Source: Rhodanobacter sp. DHG33 (GTDB lineage Bacteria > Pseudomonadota > Gammaproteobacteria > Xanthomonadales > Rhodanobacteraceae). Taken from it: DNA of 64,000 nt. A program made the translations under genes and the position numbers. Location: positions 520,471 through 584,470 of the forward strand of contig NZ_JACYXM010000004.1 in assembly GCF_014843005.1 (NCBI RefSeq), read 5' to 3'. Shown here in pieces: positions 43,275 to 52,558 of this stretch (position 1 is its first letter; each line of letters starts with the position of its first letter). Under the pieces are notes generated by a model that saw nothing but the letters and a program-made list of their open reading frames with translations, made no database searches and was not told where the DNA came from.

Positions 43275-44563
43275 TCCTCGGGCGTGTGCCGATATCTGCC
43301 GACGTCCTGCGGACCCACCGCACCCGCATGGTTGCTCCATGCGCGGCGGATGTAGCTGACCACGGCGGCGACCTCGGCGTCGTCGAGTTGCTGCGCATAC
43401 GGCGGCATGGAGTAAGGCCGTGGATTGGCGGCCGTACTGGGGGCGAATCCGCCCAGCAACACCACGCGGATGGCGTTGATGCCGGTGGGCTCCACGACGG
43501 AGGCGTTGCCATCCAGCGGCGGATAGACGCCGGACACGCCGCGGCCGTCGGCACCGTGGCAATCCGAACACCGCTGCCGGTAAACCTCCGCGCCTTTCTG
43601 CACCAGATGGTCGGCATCCGGCAGATCGGGCGCTGCGGCCGGCACGGGACGCGCAGGCAGCGTGCCCAGGTAGTCGGCCATGGCGCGCAGATCCGCATCG
43701 CTCATGTGCTGCGTGCTTTGGCGCACCACGTCGGCCATCGGGCCGAAGGCAGCGCCGCGCGCGGATTGGCCGGTCCTGAGCAGATCGACGAGGTCCTGCG
43801 CACTCCAGCCCGCGAGACCGCCATTCGCCTGCATGCCGAGATCGGGTGCGTACCAGTGCTGCGCGGGAATTTCGCCACCGGCGAGGAAGCGCTCGGGCAC
43901 GACCGCGCCCCGCGCATTGCGTGGTGCATGGCATTCGTTGCAATGGGCCAGGCCCTGCACGAGATAGGCGCCACGATTCCAGGTAGCCGTCCGTTTCGCA
44001 TCGGGTTGGTACGTCCCCTCCCGGAAATACAGCGCACGCCATGCCACCAGCAGGCGGCGCACGCTGTACGGAAACGCCAGCTCGTTCGGCACGTTCGCGC
44101 GATGCACCGGTGGCAGCGATTGCAGGTAGACGTAGATCGCCAGCGCATCGTCGCGCATGAGCCTGGTGTACGAGGTGTAGGGAAACGCCGGATACAGCGG
44201 CTCGCGCTGCCGCCCGATACCGGCATGCAACGCCTGCCAGAAATCCTCGAAGCTCCAGTCGCCAAGTCCGGTGGTGCGGTCGGGCGTGAGGTTGGAAGTG
44301 GCGATGGCGCCGAACGGCGTGGGCAACAGACGGCCGCCGGCATAAGGCACACCACCCTGCTCGGTGTGGCAGGCAGCGCAATCGCCGGCTGCGGCCAGCG
44401 CCGCACCGCGCGCGATCAGCGCCGGATCGCGCAGGCTGGCGTCGCTCACCGTGCTGGCGCCACGCGGCACGCTCGCCTTCCCCTGCGGACACAGCAGCCA
44501 TCCTGCCAGCAACACCAGCGCCAGCAGGATCGCGACGGGCAAAACGCGCCGCAACCGCATCAT
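43271..44563 (-). CDS. Triheme cytochrome c
   Basis: A 430-residue membrane-anchored cytochrome with a TM/signal segment at residues 8-24 and three CxxCH sites: CAACH (62-66), CNECH (208-212) and CSDCH (332-336). The architecture matches the cytochrome subunit of membrane-bound alcohol, gluconate or sorbitol dehydrogenases, which pass electrons to ubiquinone or a terminal oxidase. No dehydrogenase subunit is adjacent, so its electron donor is unknown. It is coupled (ATGA) to the diheme cytochrome gene upstream. Confidence 0.9.
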   Translation of the reverse strand: MMRLRRVLPVAILLALVLLAGWLLCPQGKASVPRGASTVSDASLRDPALIARGAALAAAGDCAACHTEQGGVPYAGGRLLPTPFGAIATSNLTPDRTTGLGDWSFEDFWQALHAGIGRQREPLYPAFPYTSYTRLMRDDALAIYVYLQSLPPVHRANVPNELAFPYSVRRLLVAWRALYFREGTYQPDAKRTATWNRGAYLVQGLAHCNECHAPRNARGAVVPERFLAGGEIPAQHWYAPDLGMQANGGLAGWSAQDLVDLLRTGQSARGAAFGPMADVVRQSTQHMSDADLRAMADYLGTLPARPVPAAAPDLPDADHLVQKGAEVYRQRCSDCHGADGRGVSGVYPPLDGNASVVEPTGINAIRVVLLGGFAPSTAANPRPYSMPPYAQQLDDAEVAAVVSYIRRAWSNHAGAVGPQDVGRYRHTPED

Positions 44564-45339
44564 GTGCCCGCTCCGTTGCCGGACAGCACGCCGCAGTGCA
44601 GCGGCGGCTGCACGCTGCCGGCGGGTTGCGCGTGCATGTCGGCAGGCAGCTCATGGCTGGACAGCCATGCCGCCACGGCCGTGATGTCGGACTCGCTCAG
44701 GCGCCCAGCCACTTCGGCCATGCAATCCGGCGCCACCGTGGCGCGCGTGTGCGTTCGCCATGCGCCGAGCTGGGCGCTGATGTAGTCGTAAGGCAGGCCG
44801 ACCAGGCCGGGAATGTCCGGCTGCACGCCGGTGAGCTGGCTGCCGTGGCAACGCGAGCAGGCAGGAATGCCGCGCGAGGCATCGCCCTGCGCGACGAGCT
44901 GCTCGCCGCGCTCCAATGTTTGCGCCGGCCATGCCGGCAAGGGCGAACGCGCATACGGCACCTGCTGCGCCGCGAAGTACCCAGCGATCTCGCGCAGGTA
45001 GTCCGGGCTCAGGCCGCGCACGGTGTATTCCATCGGTGCGTATTTGCGCAGGCCGCTCTGGAAATCCGCGAGCTGCCGGACAAGGTAGCCCGCCGGCTTT
45101 CCGGCAAGCCTAGGGAAAAAGCCGCTGCCGGGCGAACCTTCGCCATGCGCACCATGGCATGCGACACAGGCGGCCATGCGCTGCTGCAAAGTGTCGGGCA
45201 CCGCGGGCGCGGCGGCGCTCGATGCCGCGACCGGGGTGTCGGCAAAGGCGGGGGACATCGACAGCAAAGCAAACACCAGCAGGCATCGCACGAGGCATGT
45301 GGTGCGGGCACGCGTCAGACGAGGCATGGCTGGCTTCAT
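44560..45339 (-). CDS. Diheme cytochrome c (c4-like)
   Basis: A 259-residue exported cytochrome with a Sec signal (cleavage near residue 33) and two CxxCH sites, CVACH (58-62) and CSRCH (161-165), in a tandem-domain arrangement like cytochrome c4. FFPRLAGKPAGYLVRQLADFQ is typical of that family. I used ATG 45339; a second ATG four codons later is equally possible. Its stop overlaps the start of the triheme cytochrome, so the two probably work in one electron-transfer chain. Confidence 0.9.
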   Translation of the reverse strand: MKPAMPRLTRARTTCLVRCLLVFALLSMSPAFADTPVAASSAAAPAVPDTLQQRMAACVACHGAHGEGSPGSGFFPRLAGKPAGYLVRQLADFQSGLRKYAPMEYTVRGLSPDYLREIAGYFAAQQVPYARSPLPAWPAQTLERGEQLVAQGDASRGIPACSRCHGSQLTGVQPDIPGLVGLPYDYISAQLGAWRTHTRATVAPDCMAEVAGRLSESDITAVAAWLSSHELPADMHAQPAGSVQPPLHCGVLSGNGAGT

Positions 45340-45423
45340 GCGCCGAAGTATAGGCAGATCGGGCGGCGCGACCGGGTATGCTGCGCGCATCGCGACACCT
45401 TGTCGCAACCCTCGGGGGATGTC

Positions 45424-47028
45424 ATGACGCGCCGACCGTTCGCCTGCTCGCTGCTCGCCGCCGCCCTGCTCGCCAGCATGCCGCTGGCTGCGCAGCAGCA
45501 CGACGACGACTACGCCTCCATCGCCCAGCTGCAGCAGCGGATGGACGACGGCAGCCTGGACAGCAAGGCGCTGACGCGGGACTTCCTCGCGCGCATCCAG
45601 CGCATCGACCGGAACGGCCCCGCCCTGCGTTCGGTGCTGCAGACCAATCCGGATGCGTTGAAGATCGCGGCCGCGCTCGATGCGAAGCGCACCAAGCAGC
45701 ACGGACCGCTGTACGGCATCCCGGTGCTGCTGAAGGACAACATCGATACCGGCGACCGCGAGCAGACCACCGCCGGCTCGCTGGCGCTGGCGGGCGCACC
45801 GGCGCCGCACGACGCCACCGTGACCGCCAAGCTGCGCGCGGCCGGCGCGCTGATCCTCGGCAAGACCAACCTCAGCGAGTGGGCCGACTACCGCTCCAAC
45901 CACGCCTCCAGCGGCTGGAGCGGCGTGGGCGGCCAGACCAGGAACCCCTACGCGCTGGACCGCAACCCCTGCGGCTCCAGCGCAGGCTCCGCCGCGGCGG
46001 TGGCTGCCGGGCTGGCGACGGTGGCCATCGGCACCGAGACCGACGGGTCCATCATCTGCCCCTCCTCGATGACCGACCTGGTCGGCATCAAGCCCACGCT
46101 GGGTCTGGTGAGCCGCGCCGGCATCGTACCGATCAGCGCCAACCAGGACACCGCCGGCCCGATAGCACGCGACGTGGCCGATGCCGCCGCCCTGCTTTCG
46201 GTGATCGCCGGCAGCGATCCGCGCGACCCGGCCACCGCCGACGCCGGTCAGCATGCCACCGACTACACGAAGTTCCTCGACCCGAACGGCTTGCGCGGCA
46301 AGCGCATCGGCGTGGTGCGCGCGCTGGGCGGCATCGAGCCGAACGCCGACCGCGTGCTCGACGACGCCATCGCCGCGATGAAGGCGCAGGGCGCGATCAT
46401 CGTCGACCCGGTGCAGGTGCCGCACATCAACGAACTCAGCGACGCCGAGTCCACCGTGATGCAGTACGACTTCAAGCACGACATCAATGCCTACCTCGCC
46501 ACGCGTACCGGGCTGAAGGTGCACACGCTGGCCGACCTGATCGCGTTCGACAACGCGCATGCCGCCGAAGAGATGCCGTGGTTCGGGCAGGAGATCTTCG
46601 AACAATCCCAGGCGCGCGGCCCGCTCACTGACCAGGCCTACCGCGACGCGCTCGCGAAGGCGAAGCGGTTCTCCGGCCCCGAAGGCATCGACGCGGCGCT
46701 GCAATCGCAGCACCTCGATGCGCTGCTGGCGCCGTCATGGGGGCCGGCCTTCACCACCGATCTCGTGCTGGGCGACCATGTGGTCAGCGGCGATCCCAAC
46801 ATCGGCGGCCCCTCGCAGCCTGCCGCGGTGGCCGGCTATCCCTCGATCACGCTGCCCGCCGGCTGGGCGCACGGATTGCCGGTGGGCATCGTGCTGTTCG
46901 GCGCGAAGTGGAGCGAACCGACGCTCATTTCGATCGCCTACGGCTTCGAGCAGCACACGCATGCATGGCAGCCGCCGAAATTCCTGGACACGGTGGACGG
47001 CAAGCCGGTGATGGCATCGTCGAAATAA
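45424..47028 (+). CDS. Exported amidase (amidase-signature family)
   Basis: A 534-residue hydrolase with a Sec signal (MTRRPFACSLLAAALLASMP) and the AS-family Ser-cisSer-Lys triad: Lys104 in PVLLKDNID, the cis-Ser in CGSSAGSA (about 185-186) and nucleophile Ser209 in GTETDGSII. The C-terminal region (YPSITLPAGWAHGLPVGIVLFG) is conserved in the family. Substrates range from peptide amides to aryl amides and cannot be specified. It is divergent from the cytochromes and is followed after 19 bases by a small cysteine-rich gene. Confidence 0.92.
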   Translation: MTRRPFACSLLAAALLASMPLAAQQHDDDYASIAQLQQRMDDGSLDSKALTRDFLARIQRIDRNGPALRSVLQTNPDALKIAAALDAKRTKQHGPLYGIPVLLKDNIDTGDREQTTAGSLALAGAPAPHDATVTAKLRAAGALILGKTNLSEWADYRSNHASSGWSGVGGQTRNPYALDRNPCGSSAGSAAAVAAGLATVAIGTETDGSIICPSSMTDLVGIKPTLGLVSRAGIVPISANQDTAGPIARDVADAAALLSVIAGSDPRDPATADAGQHATDYTKFLDPNGLRGKRIGVVRALGGIEPNADRVLDDAIAAMKAQGAIIVDPVQVPHINELSDAESTVMQYDFKHDINAYLATRTGLKVHTLADLIAFDNAHAAEEMPWFGQEIFEQSQARGPLTDQAYRDALAKAKRFSGPEGIDAALQSQHLDALLAPSWGPAFTTDLVLGDHVVSGDPNIGGPSQPAAVAGYPSITLPAGWAHGLPVGIVLFGAKWSEPTLISIAYGFEQHTHAWQPPKFLDTVDGKPVMASSK

Positions 47029-47047
47029 CGGGTAGCGGATAGCCGAC

Positions 47048-47326
47048 ATGGAACGCCAGCCGCACATCCACTGCCCGCTCTGCGCATGGGAGCCGCGCCC
47101 CGACAGCCGCTGGAAGTGCACGTCGCGCGAACCCGGCTCCGGCTGCGGCACGTTATGGAACACGTTCTGGACGGCCGGTTGCTGCCCCGGCTGCGGGCAT
47201 TACTGGGCGATGACGCAGTGTCTGTCGTGCAGGCAGGTTTCGCCGCACGAGGCCTGGTACCACTTCCCGCCACCCGAAGATGGCGACGCCCGGGAAAGCA
47301 AGGAAGCGCTGGAGACGGTGGGCTGA
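47048..47326 (+). CDS. Small cysteine-rich (zinc-ribbon-like) protein
   Basis: A 92-residue protein I do not recognise. Its cysteines fall in pairs: CPLC near residues 9-12, C24, C33, CCPGC at 45-49 and CLSC at 58-61, with several His, suggesting two zinc ribbons. It is rich in Trp (WNTFWTAG, YWAM). There is no signal peptide. It follows the amidase gene by 19 bases on the same strand and may share its transcript. Confidence 0.7.
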   Translation: MERQPHIHCPLCAWEPRPDSRWKCTSREPGSGCGTLWNTFWTAGCCPGCGHYWAMTQCLSCRQVSPHEAWYHFPPPEDGDARESKEALETVG

Positions 47327-47347
47327 ATCCACCGCCTCCCGCAACGA

Positions 47348-48709
47348 TCAGTCCGTCTGCCCACCCGACGACTTGCGCACGATCAGCATCGCGAGCTCCA
47401 GCGACTGCTCGTAGTTGAGGCGCGGATCGACCATCGACTTGTAGGCGCGCTGCAGGTCGACATCGGAAAGCCCGCGCGCACCGCCGGTGCACTCGGTGAC
47501 GTCCTCGCCGGTGAGCTCCAGGTGCACGCCGCCGAGACGCGTACCGGCCGCTGCATGAATATCGAAGGCCTGGTCGAGTTCGCCGCGGATGTTGTCGAAA
47601 CGGCGCGTCTTGTAGCCGTTCGAAGTGCTCTCGGTATTGCCGTGCATGGGATCGGCCACCCACAGCACGCGGCGGCCCTCGCGCTTCATCGCCTGCAACA
47701 ACGGCGGCAATGCCTCGGCGATCTTCGCGTGGCCCATGCGATGGATGAGCGTGAGCCGGCCCGGTTCGTTCTGCGGGTTCAGCGCATCCACCAGCGGCAA
47801 CAGCTGATCCGGCGTCACCGAAGGGCCGACCTTCACCGCGATCGGGTTGCGGATGCCGCGGAAGTACTCCACGTGTGCGCCATCCAGTGCCGCGGTACGC
47901 ATGCCGATCCACGGAAAATGCGTGGACAGGTTGAACCAGCCCGGGTGCCGCGGCACCTGCCGCGTGAGGGCCTGTTCGTAATGCAGCAGCAGCGCCTCGT
48001 GCGAGGTGAAGAAATCCACCTTGGTGAAACCGGCGATCGGTCCGGCCAGGGTCTCCATGAAGCGCAGCGAATCGCCGATGCCCGCCACCATGTGGCGGTA
48101 TTCGGCGGCCAGCGGCGAATGCTCGACCCAGGCCAGGTCCCAGTATTCCGGATGGTGCAGGTCGGCGAAGCCGCCGTCGATCAGCGCACGCACGAAGTTC
48201 ATCGTCAGCGCGGAGTGCGCATGCGCGCTGATCAGCCGCTGCGGGTCGGGACGACGCGCCGCGGCGGTGAATTCGGGGCCGTTGACCACGTCGCCGCGAA
48301 AACTGGGCAAGGTCACGCCGTCGCGCGTCTCGGTGTCGGCCGAACGCGGCTTGGCGTATTGGCCCGCGAAGCGCCCCACGCGCAGCACCGGCTGCTTCAA
48401 CCCGTGCACCAGCACCAGGCTCATCTGCAGCAGCACCTTGAGCCGGTTCGAGATGATCGGACTGCTGCAGTCGGCGAAGCTCTCCGCGCAATCGCCGCCC
48501 TGCAGCAGGAAGCGCTTGCCTTCCTGCGCCTCGGCCAGCGCCTGCTTCAGCGCCAGCACTTCCCAGGAAGTCACCAGCGGCGGCTGCTGCGCGAGCTGCG
48601 AAGTGGCCTGCGCCAGTTCGGCGGCATCCTCGTACTGCGGCTGTTGCAACGCCTCGCGCTGCTGCCAGGACGATGGCGTCCAGTTGATGTTCGATACCGT
48701 GCCGCTCAT
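47348..48709 (-). CDS. Class II 3-deoxy-7-phosphoheptulonate (DAHP) synthase
   Basis: A 453-residue enzyme catalysing the first step of the shikimate pathway from PEP and erythrose 4-phosphate. It is the plant-like class II type, with LLQGGDCAESFADC (metal-binding Cys), KPRSADTETRDGV, RNPIAVKVGPS and VADPMHGNTEST. Class II enzymes may supply the aromatic pathway or secondary metabolism; the absence of other shikimate or biosynthetic genes nearby leaves this open. The ATG at 48709 overlaps the dsbB stop. Confidence 0.95.
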   Translation of the reverse strand: MSGTVSNINWTPSSWQQREALQQPQYEDAAELAQATSQLAQQPPLVTSWEVLALKQALAEAQEGKRFLLQGGDCAESFADCSSPIISNRLKVLLQMSLVLVHGLKQPVLRVGRFAGQYAKPRSADTETRDGVTLPSFRGDVVNGPEFTAAARRPDPQRLISAHAHSALTMNFVRALIDGGFADLHHPEYWDLAWVEHSPLAAEYRHMVAGIGDSLRFMETLAGPIAGFTKVDFFTSHEALLLHYEQALTRQVPRHPGWFNLSTHFPWIGMRTAALDGAHVEYFRGIRNPIAVKVGPSVTPDQLLPLVDALNPQNEPGRLTLIHRMGHAKIAEALPPLLQAMKREGRRVLWVADPMHGNTESTSNGYKTRRFDNIRGELDQAFDIHAAAGTRLGGVHLELTGEDVTECTGGARGLSDVDLQRAYKSMVDPRLNYEQSLELAMLIVRKSSGGQTD

Positions 48710-49227
48710 CGCACCCGCCCCTTCGTGCCACGCGCACCGGCCAGTACCGACCACACCGCGAGCAGCACGAACCAGATCAGCGACCACCACGGCATCGACA
48801 GGCCCAGGATGGGCTGCACCCGCGCGCATTCGCCGGAGCCGCTGAGCACCTTGAGCAGCACGCGGACCAGACCGCCGTTGCTGGCACGGGTCTCCAGCAG
48901 GTAACCCAGCGGTGCACCGCAACTCGGCACCTGATCCAGCGGCAGCGACTGTATCCACAGATGGCGTGCCGCGATGCCGATGCCGACCAGCGCGACCAGC
49001 ACCAGCAGCGCCACATAGAACCAGCGGCCGCCGCCGCGCGGCGCATGCAGGCCGCCGATCAGGAACACCACGCCCAGCGCGATGAACGCCACGCGCTGCA
49101 GGATGCACAGCGGGCACGGATCCATCTGCAGCACGTACTGCGCATACAGCGCAAAGCCGATCAGGCCGGCACAGACGAGGAAGCCCGCCAGCAGGCTGAT
49201 GCGAAACGACCAACGCAAGGGATTCAT
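48706..49227 (-). CDS. dsbB: Disulfide bond formation protein DsbB
   Basis: A 173-residue four-TM protein that reoxidises DsbA and passes electrons to quinone. The CPLC pair lies in MDPCPLCILQR, and the second periplasmic loop provides VPSCGAP and GECARVQ. The Arg of the QR pair is conserved. The start ATG at 49227 gives a basic N-terminus before TM1. It is translationally coupled to the DAHP synthase gene, an uncommon pairing. Confidence 0.94.
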   Translation of the reverse strand: MNPLRWSFRISLLAGFLVCAGLIGFALYAQYVLQMDPCPLCILQRVAFIALGVVFLIGGLHAPRGGGRWFYVALLVLVALVGIGIAARHLWIQSLPLDQVPSCGAPLGYLLETRASNGGLVRVLLKVLSGSGECARVQPILGLSMPWWSLIWFVLLAVWSVLAGARGTKGRVR

Positions 49228-49312
49228 GGGCGGAGAAAAATGAGGCGGAGACGCGACATTACCCGCTTGCCGCCTGACTGTCAGCATCCGCCTGCCAGGC
49301 GCCTCTCCGCGC

Positions 49313-49354
49313 AAAAGAAAACCCCGGCAGGTCGCCCGGCCGGGGTTTTCTTTT
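49313..49354. terminator. Strong bidirectional intrinsic terminator after rplQ
   Basis: A 16-bp perfect stem (AAAAGAAAACCCCGGC and its complement) with a 10-base loop. It lies 31 bases beyond the rplQ stop on the minus strand and ends the ribosomal cluster; the T/A-rich arms let it work in both directions. Confidence 0.9.
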
Positions 49355-49384
49355 GGACGTCTGGATGTCCGTATGTCGCGAGGC

Positions 49385-49771
49385 TTACTCGGCGTCGGCG
49401 GCTTCGACAGCCTGAGGGCGGCCGACCAGCTCGACATAGGCCATCGGGGCGTTGTCGCCGTCGCGGAAACCGCACTTCAGGATGCGCAGGTAACCGCCGG
49501 GACGCTCGCGGTAACGCGGGCCCAGCTCGACGAACAGCTTGCCGACCGCTTCCTTGTCGCGCAGGCGCGCGAAAGCGAGGCGGCGGTTGGCGACGCCGTC
49601 GGTCTTGGCCAAGGTGATCAGCGGCTCGGCGACGCGGCGCAGTTCCTTGGCCTTAGGCAGGGTGGTACGGATCAGCTCGTGCTTGAACAGCGACGAAGCC
49701 ATGTTCTTGAACATCGCTTCACGGTGGGCGCTGGTGCGGTTGAGCTTGCGACCGGATTTCATGTGGCGCAT
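49385..49771 (-). CDS. rplQ: 50S ribosomal protein L17
   Basis: A 128-residue L17 with the conserved start [20 protein letters not shown]. It lies at the end of the alpha operon, before the strong terminator. Unusually it is separated from rpoA by 242 bases rich in hairpins. L17 sits near the exit tunnel of the large subunit. Length and composition are normal. Confidence 0.97.
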   Translation of the reverse strand: MRHMKSGRKLNRTSAHREAMFKNMASSLFKHELIRTTLPKAKELRRVAEPLITLAKTDGVANRRLAFARLRDKEAVGKLFVELGPRYRERPGGYLRILKCGFRDGDNAPMAYVELVGRPQAVEAADAE

Positions 49772-49850
49772 GGCGAATACTCTCTATGTGGTCTGTTGTT
49801 ATGAAGCGTTGGCACCTATGTCCAACACCCCGCGGTTACCCGCTTTTATG

Positions 49851-49970
49851 GCCTCATCGAAGCGAGGCTCTTTTTAAAATCCCCATCGGAGCAAAAGCTC
49901 ATGTGAGGAGTGCGGCCATGGATGGCCGCTTTTAGCACTCAACCGGAGCGCAAGATGCACTCCGGTTGAG
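49851..49970. repeat. Three hairpins in the rpoA-rplQ spacer
   Basis: The 242-bp spacer holds GCCTC/GAGGC (49851-49868), GCGGCCAT/ATGGCCGC (49912-49929) and a perfect 11-bp-arm repeat CTCAACCGGAG/CTCCGGTTGAG (49938-49970). None is followed by a T-run on the minus strand, so read-through to rplQ is expected. REP-like repeats or RNase-blocking hairpins are likely. Confidence 0.7.
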
Positions 49971-50013
49971 GGTTTGCTACATGGCGATCAAGGACGATCG
50001 CACAAACAACTCA

Positions 50014-51012
50014 TTAACCAAGTTGCATGCCGTGCGAGAGACCGGCCGGCGGCCAGTTCTCGAGCTTCATGCCCAGGGCCAGGCCGCGCGAGCCAAGGAC
50101 GTCCTTGATCTCGGTGAGCGACTTCTTGCCCAGGTTCGGCGTCTTCAGCAGCTCGACTTCCGTCTTCTGCACCAGGTCGCCGATGTAGTAGATGCTCTCG
50201 GCCTTCAGGCAGTTCGCCGAACGCACGGTGAGCTCCAGATCGTCGATCGGACGCAGCAGCAGCGGATCGAAACCGCTCTTCTCGGCCTTGTCGGTAGCGC
50301 TCTCGCGACGCGAGAAGTCACCGAACACGGACAGCTGGTCGTTGATGATCTCGGCCGCCTTGCGCACCGCGTCCTCGGCACCGATGGTGCCGTTGGTCTC
50401 GATGTCCAGCACGAGCTTGTCGAGGTTGGTGCGCTGCTCGACGCGAGCGGCGTCCACTTCGTAAGCCACGCGCAGCACCGGCGCGAACGAGGCGTCGAGC
50501 TGCAGGCGACCGATCGGGCGAGCCTCGTCGTCCGGATGGACGCGGGAGCTGGCCGGCTGGTAACCCACGCCGCGACGCACCTTCAGGCGCATGTTGAGCG
50601 CGATATCCTTGGTCAGGTGGCAGATCACGTGCTCGGGGTTGATGATTTCCACCGAGTGGTCGACGACGATGTCGCCGGCCGTGACCACGCCCTTGCCCTT
50701 CTTGGACAGGGTAAGAGTGACTTCGTCGCCGGTGTGCTGGCGAATCGCCACGTCCTTGAGGTTCAGCAGGACTTCGATCACGTCCTCCTGCAGACCCTCA
50801 AGCGTGGTGTATTCGTGCAGCACGCCGTCGATCTCGACCTCGACGATGGCGCTGCCGGGGATCGAGGAAAGCAGGACGCGACGGAGCGCGTTGCCCAGGG
50901 TGTGACCGAAACCGCGCTCGAGCGGTTCGACCACCACCTTGGCGCGGTTGGCGCCAAGCTGTTCGACGCTGAGGCCACGCGGCCGCAGCACGCTAGTAGA
51001 CGAAACTGCCAT
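50014..51012 (-). CDS. rpoA: RNA polymerase alpha subunit
   Basis: A 332-residue subunit with the N-terminal assembly domain ([19 protein letters not shown]) and the C-terminal DNA-binding domain ([20 protein letters not shown], then [16 protein letters not shown]), which contacts UP elements and activators. Length is standard. It follows rpsD by 15 bases in the alpha operon. Confidence 0.98.
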   Translation of the reverse strand: MAVSSTSVLRPRGLSVEQLGANRAKVVVEPLERGFGHTLGNALRRVLLSSIPGSAIVEVEIDGVLHEYTTLEGLQEDVIEVLLNLKDVAIRQHTGDEVTLTLSKKGKGVVTAGDIVVDHSVEIINPEHVICHLTKDIALNMRLKVRRGVGYQPASSRVHPDDEARPIGRLQLDASFAPVLRVAYEVDAARVEQRTNLDKLVLDIETNGTIGAEDAVRKAAEIINDQLSVFGDFSRRESATDKAEKSGFDPLLLRPIDDLELTVRSANCLKAESIYYIGDLVQKTEVELLKTPNLGKKSLTEIKDVLGSRGLALGMKLENWPPAGLSHGMQLG

Positions 51013-51027
51013 GCAGGGCTCCGGTGA

Positions 51028-51654
51028 TTACTTCGAGTAAAGTTCGACGATCAGGGCTTCGTTGATGTCGGACGGCAGATCGCCGCGATCCGGCACCGCC
51101 TTGAACGTGCCTTCGAACTTCTTGCTGTCGACTTCGACCCAACCCGGACGCAGGTCCATGGTGTCGAACACGGTCGCCGCTTCCTGCACGCGCAGCTGGG
51201 CGCGGGCGCGCTCGGTCAGCGCAATCGCGTCGCCGGGCTTGACCTGGTAGGACGGGATGTTGACCTTCTTGCCGTTGACCAGCACCGCCTTGTGCGAAAC
51301 CAGCTGGCGGGCCTGGGCGCGGGTGACCGCGAAACCCATGCGGTAGACGACGTTGTCCAGACGGCTCTCGAGCAGGCGCAGCAGGTTCTCGCCGGTGTTG
51401 CCCTTGAGGGTCGAAGCCTTGGTGTAGTAGTTGCCGAACTGGCGCTCGAGCACACCGTAGATGCGCTTGACCTTCTGCTTCTCGCGCAGCTGGACGGCGT
51501 AGTCGGACATGCGCATGCGCTTGTTGGCGCCGTGCTGGCCGGGCTTGTTCTCCAGCTTGCACTTGGAGTCGATCGCGCGTGCCGGGCTCTTGAGGCTCAG
51601 GTCGGCGCCTTCGCGGCGGGCGAGCTTGCAGGTAGCTCCACGATAACGTGCCAT
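51028..51654 (-). CDS. rpsD: 30S ribosomal protein S4
   Basis: A 208-residue S4 with the RNA-binding S4 domain ([20 protein letters not shown]). In E. coli S4 nucleates 16S assembly and represses the alpha operon at the rpsM leader; a similar role is likely here. Starts 11 bases after rpsK ends. Confidence 0.98.
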   Translation of the reverse strand: MARYRGATCKLARREGADLSLKSPARAIDSKCKLENKPGQHGANKRMRMSDYAVQLREKQKVKRIYGVLERQFGNYYTKASTLKGNTGENLLRLLESRLDNVVYRMGFAVTRAQARQLVSHKAVLVNGKKVNIPSYQVKPGDAIALTERARAQLRVQEAATVFDTMDLRPGWVEVDSKKFEGTFKAVPDRGDLPSDINEALIVELYSK

Positions 51655-51665
51655 GGTTGTGCTCC

Positions 51666-52052
51666 TTAGACTCGACGCTTCTTGGGGGGACGGCAGCCGT
51701 TGTGCGGAATCGGCGTGACGTCGATGATGTTGAGCACCTTGTAACCCAAGGCGTTCAGCGAACGCACGGCCGACTCACGACCCGGGCCCGGGCCCTTGAT
51801 GCGCACTTCCACGGTCTTCACGCCGTAGTCGCCGGCGGCACGACCAGCCTTCTCGGCGGCGACCTGGGCAGCGAACGGGGTCGACTTGCGCGAACCGCGG
51901 AAACCCGCGCCGCCGGCAGTCGCCCACGACAGGGCGTTGCCCTGGCGATCGGTGATGGTGACGATGGTGTTGTTGAAGGAGGCCTGCACGTGGGCCACGG
52001 CATCCGTGACAACGCGCTTGATCTTCTTCTTGGTCTTGACAGGCTTGGCCAT
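51666..52052 (-). CDS. rpsK: 30S ribosomal protein S11
   Basis: A 128-residue S11 with the conserved [20 protein letters not shown] and the basic C-terminus [13 protein letters not shown]. It lies on the 30S platform near the mRNA exit. It is 12 bases downstream of rpsM. Confidence 0.98.
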   Translation of the reverse strand: MAKPVKTKKKIKRVVTDAVAHVQASFNNTIVTITDRQGNALSWATAGGAGFRGSRKSTPFAAQVAAEKAGRAAGDYGVKTVEVRIKGPGPGRESAVRSLNALGYKVLNIIDVTPIPHNGCRPPKKRRV

Positions 52053-52064
52053 ATTCTCGATCCG

Positions 52065-52421
52065 TTACTTCTTGATGGCGCGACGCGGACCCTTGCGGGT
52101 GCGTGCGTTGGTACGCGTGCGCTGGCCGCGCACCGGCAGGCCGCGACGATGGCGCAGGCCGCGATAGCAGCCCAGATCCATCAGGCGCTTGATGGCCATG
52201 CCCACTTCGCGGCGCAGATCGCCTTCCACGACGTACTTGGCGATTTCCGCGCGAAGCTTTTCCACTTCGCCTTCACTGAGCGACTTGATCTGGGTGGTCG
52301 GAACCACGCCAGCGTCCACGCAGACCTTCTTGGCCCGGCTGCGGCCAATGCCATAAATGCTCTGCAGACCAACCCAGACATGCTTCTGGACCGGCAAATT
52401 GACACCTGCGATGCGCGCCAT
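52065..52421 (-). CDS. rpsM: 30S ribosomal protein S13
   Basis: A 118-residue S13 ([20 protein letters not shown] start) located in the 30S head with contacts to the 50S subunit and P-site tRNA. The C-terminus is Arg/Lys rich ([18 protein letters not shown]). It is the first gene of the alpha operon, 137 bases after secY, and no rpmJ lies between them. Confidence 0.98.
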   Translation of the reverse strand: MARIAGVNLPVQKHVWVGLQSIYGIGRSRAKKVCVDAGVVPTTQIKSLSEGEVEKLRAEIAKYVVEGDLRREVGMAIKRLMDLGCYRGLRHRRGLPVRGQRTRTNARTRKGPRRAIKK

Positions 52422-52446
52422 GATGTGCTTTCTCCGAGTGCTTTCG

Positions 52447-52514
52447 TGCGCGGTAAACGCGCAATTCTATCTTGAATCAACTTGTCAGGAAAGCCCTGCG
52501 GCGCTCAACGCCGC
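52447..52514. repeat. Hairpins in the secY-rpsM gap
   Basis: Two inverted repeats: TGCGCG-GTAAA-CGCGCA (52447-52463) and GCGGCG-CTCAA-CGCCGC (52498-52514). The one next to rpsM could be part of the S4-responsive leader known from the E. coli alpha operon, but the E. coli pseudoknot is not obvious. No small gene such as rpmJ is encoded here. Confidence 0.5.
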
Positions 52515-52558
52515 CTGACCCTCCGGGTTTTCGACCCTTCTCCCGCGTCCAGCAGCCA

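Noticed and set aside
41930..44785. A 951-codon plus-strand frame across the seven-TM and cytochrome genes
   Set aside because: It is out of frame with the membrane protein and antisense to two cytochromes with clear heme motifs.
52422..52558. rpmJ between secY and rpsM
   Set aside because: No frame with the L36 motifs (Cys/His zinc site, basic ends) exists in the gap on either strand.
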